This document shows positions 5,552-6,216 of a stretch of 6,216 bases of DNA, in pieces. Within the stretch, counting starts at the first letter, position 1, and the number at the start of each line of letters is the position of its first letter. Origin of the DNA: Cytophagales bacterium (GTDB lineage Bacteria > Bacteroidota > Bacteroidia > Cytophagales > UBA9547); NCBI GenBank assembly GCA_013298205.1, contig JAAFJZ010000159.1, positions 1 to 6,216 of the forward strand, read 5' to 3'. The translations under genes and the position numbers were made by a program. The notes beneath the pieces were generated by a model. It had not been told where the DNA came from, did no database searches, and saw only the letters and a list, made by a program, of their open reading frames with translations.

Positions 5552-6216
5552 ATGCCATACACAACAGAAGAAATTAAAAAACTAGAAGACATCGTATTTC
5601 AAGTACGTAGAGACATTGTAAGAATGGTGCACGGAGCAAAAGGTGGTCACCCAGGAGGAGCTTTAGGTTGTGCAGAGTACTTTGTGGCTTTGTATTTTAA
5701 GTTAATTACACATGATAATAAATTTAATCAAGATGCTATAAATGAAGATTTAGTTTTTTTATCAAACGGGCACATTTCTGCTGTTTGGTATAGTGTTTTG
5801 GCAAGAAGCGGATATTTTCCAGTAAAAGAATTATCAACACATAGAAAAATAAATTCTAGGCTTCAAGGTCATCCTACACCACACGAACATTTAGAAGGTA
5901 TTCGTATAGCTTCAGGTTCTCTAGGTCAAGGTCTTTCTGTAGCAATCGGTGCTGCTCAAGCAAAAAAACTAAATCAAGATAAGAAAAATGTATTTGTTTT
6001 GATGGGCGATGGTGAGCAACAAGAAGGTCAAGTTTGGGAAGCTGCAATGTATGCGGCACATTGTAAAGTAGATAATTTGATAGCAGCAATCGACTTAAAT
6101 GGTCAACAAATAGATGGACCTACTGACAAGGTAATGTCTCTTTTGAATATTGAAGCTAAATATAAAGCTTTTGGTTGGGCTACTTTGGTGGTAGAAAATG
6201 GAAATCATTTACCTAC
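5552..6216 (+). CDS. Transketolase, N-terminal thiamine-diphosphate-binding part (3' end outside window)
   Basis: Transketolase moves two-carbon ketol units between sugar phosphates in the non-oxidative pentose phosphate pathway, using thiamine diphosphate and a divalent metal. The frame is open from ATG 5552 to the window edge: 221 complete codons plus two bases, no internal stop. Visible family residues are His33 in GGHPGG, GHISAVWY (73-80), GHPTP (106-110), the GSLGQG loop (122-127), the cofactor/metal motif GDG (152-154) with its partner Asn183 in LNGQQIDGP, and FGW (207-209). The start fits the family, because the first conserved helix (LEDIVFQVRRDIVRM) begins at about residue 11. Bacteroidota often split transketolase into two genes, the first of about 280 aa; the window ends too early to tell split from single-chain. 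It lies 49 bp after the thioredoxin-like gene on the same strand, in an AT-only-looking leader with no clear -7 element, so read-through is possible. Confidence 0.95.
   Translation, partial: MPYTTEEIKKLEDIVFQVRRDIVRMVHGAKGGHPGGALGCAEYFVALYFKLITHDNKFNQDAINEDLVFLSNGHISAVWYSVLARSGYFPVKELSTHRKINSRLQGHPTPHEHLEGIRIASGSLGQGLSVAIGAAQAKKLNQDKKNVFVLMGDGEQQEGQVWEAAMYAAHCKVDNLIAAIDLNGQQIDGPTDKVMSLLNIEAKYKAFGWATLVVENGNHLP

Noticed and set aside
5874..6089. 71-codon open frame on the - strand
   Set aside because: It is antisense to the cofactor-binding core of transketolase, which is clearly the real gene.

Overview
This is an AT-rich window from a member of the Bacteroidota (a Cytophaga/Flavobacteria-like organism). 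The case rests on three things: the protein families (a Bacteroidota-type RNA polymerase omega protein, a BamD lipoprotein with a Bacteroidota-style lipobox, and a DUF4369/TlpA-type periplasmic thioredoxin); gene starts without Shine-Dalgarno sequences; and a TAnnTTTG-type -7 promoter element. I see no mobile element, CRISPR array, RNA gene or defence system. The content is chromosomal housekeeping, with one less ordinary SDR enzyme.

Layout. Bases 2-406 (+) are the 3' end of a gene whose product resembles the C-terminus of ChlI/magnesium-chelatase-like AAA+ ATPases. It converges on a four-gene leftward operon across a 77-bp gap that holds a likely terminator hairpin. The operon, in transcription order from right to left, is: an extended-SDR sugar-nucleotide-type epimerase/dehydratase (3850-2894), bamD (2887-2066), an rpoZ-like omega subunit (2051-1695) and coaBC/dfp (1683-484, TTG start). 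Gaps between these genes are 6, 14 and 11 bp, so they are very probably co-transcribed. A 188-bp divergent intergenic region (3851-4038) holds a consensus-like -7 element inside a long imperfect inverted repeat, and a second short dyad near the SDR start. To the right, on the + strand, lie a 487-aa exported thioredoxin-like protein (4039-5502) and, 49 bp later, the N-terminal 221 codons of a transketolase (5552 to the window edge).

How the genes fit together. The leftward operon mixes envelope biogenesis (BamD, outer-membrane protein insertion), transcription (omega) and coenzyme A synthesis (CoaBC). The bamD-rpoZ-coaBC order is, from memory, a conserved Bacteroidota arrangement; the SDR gene at its head is the unusual part. 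The thioredoxin-like protein probably works in periplasmic disulfide chemistry. Transketolase belongs to the non-oxidative pentose phosphate pathway.

The main points for follow-up are a Tyr-x-x-x-His in place of Tyr-x-x-x-Lys in the SDR, two substitutions at residues known to matter in E. coli CoaBC, and the dyad over the promoter at 3981-4022. I found no convincing sign of a previously undescribed system.
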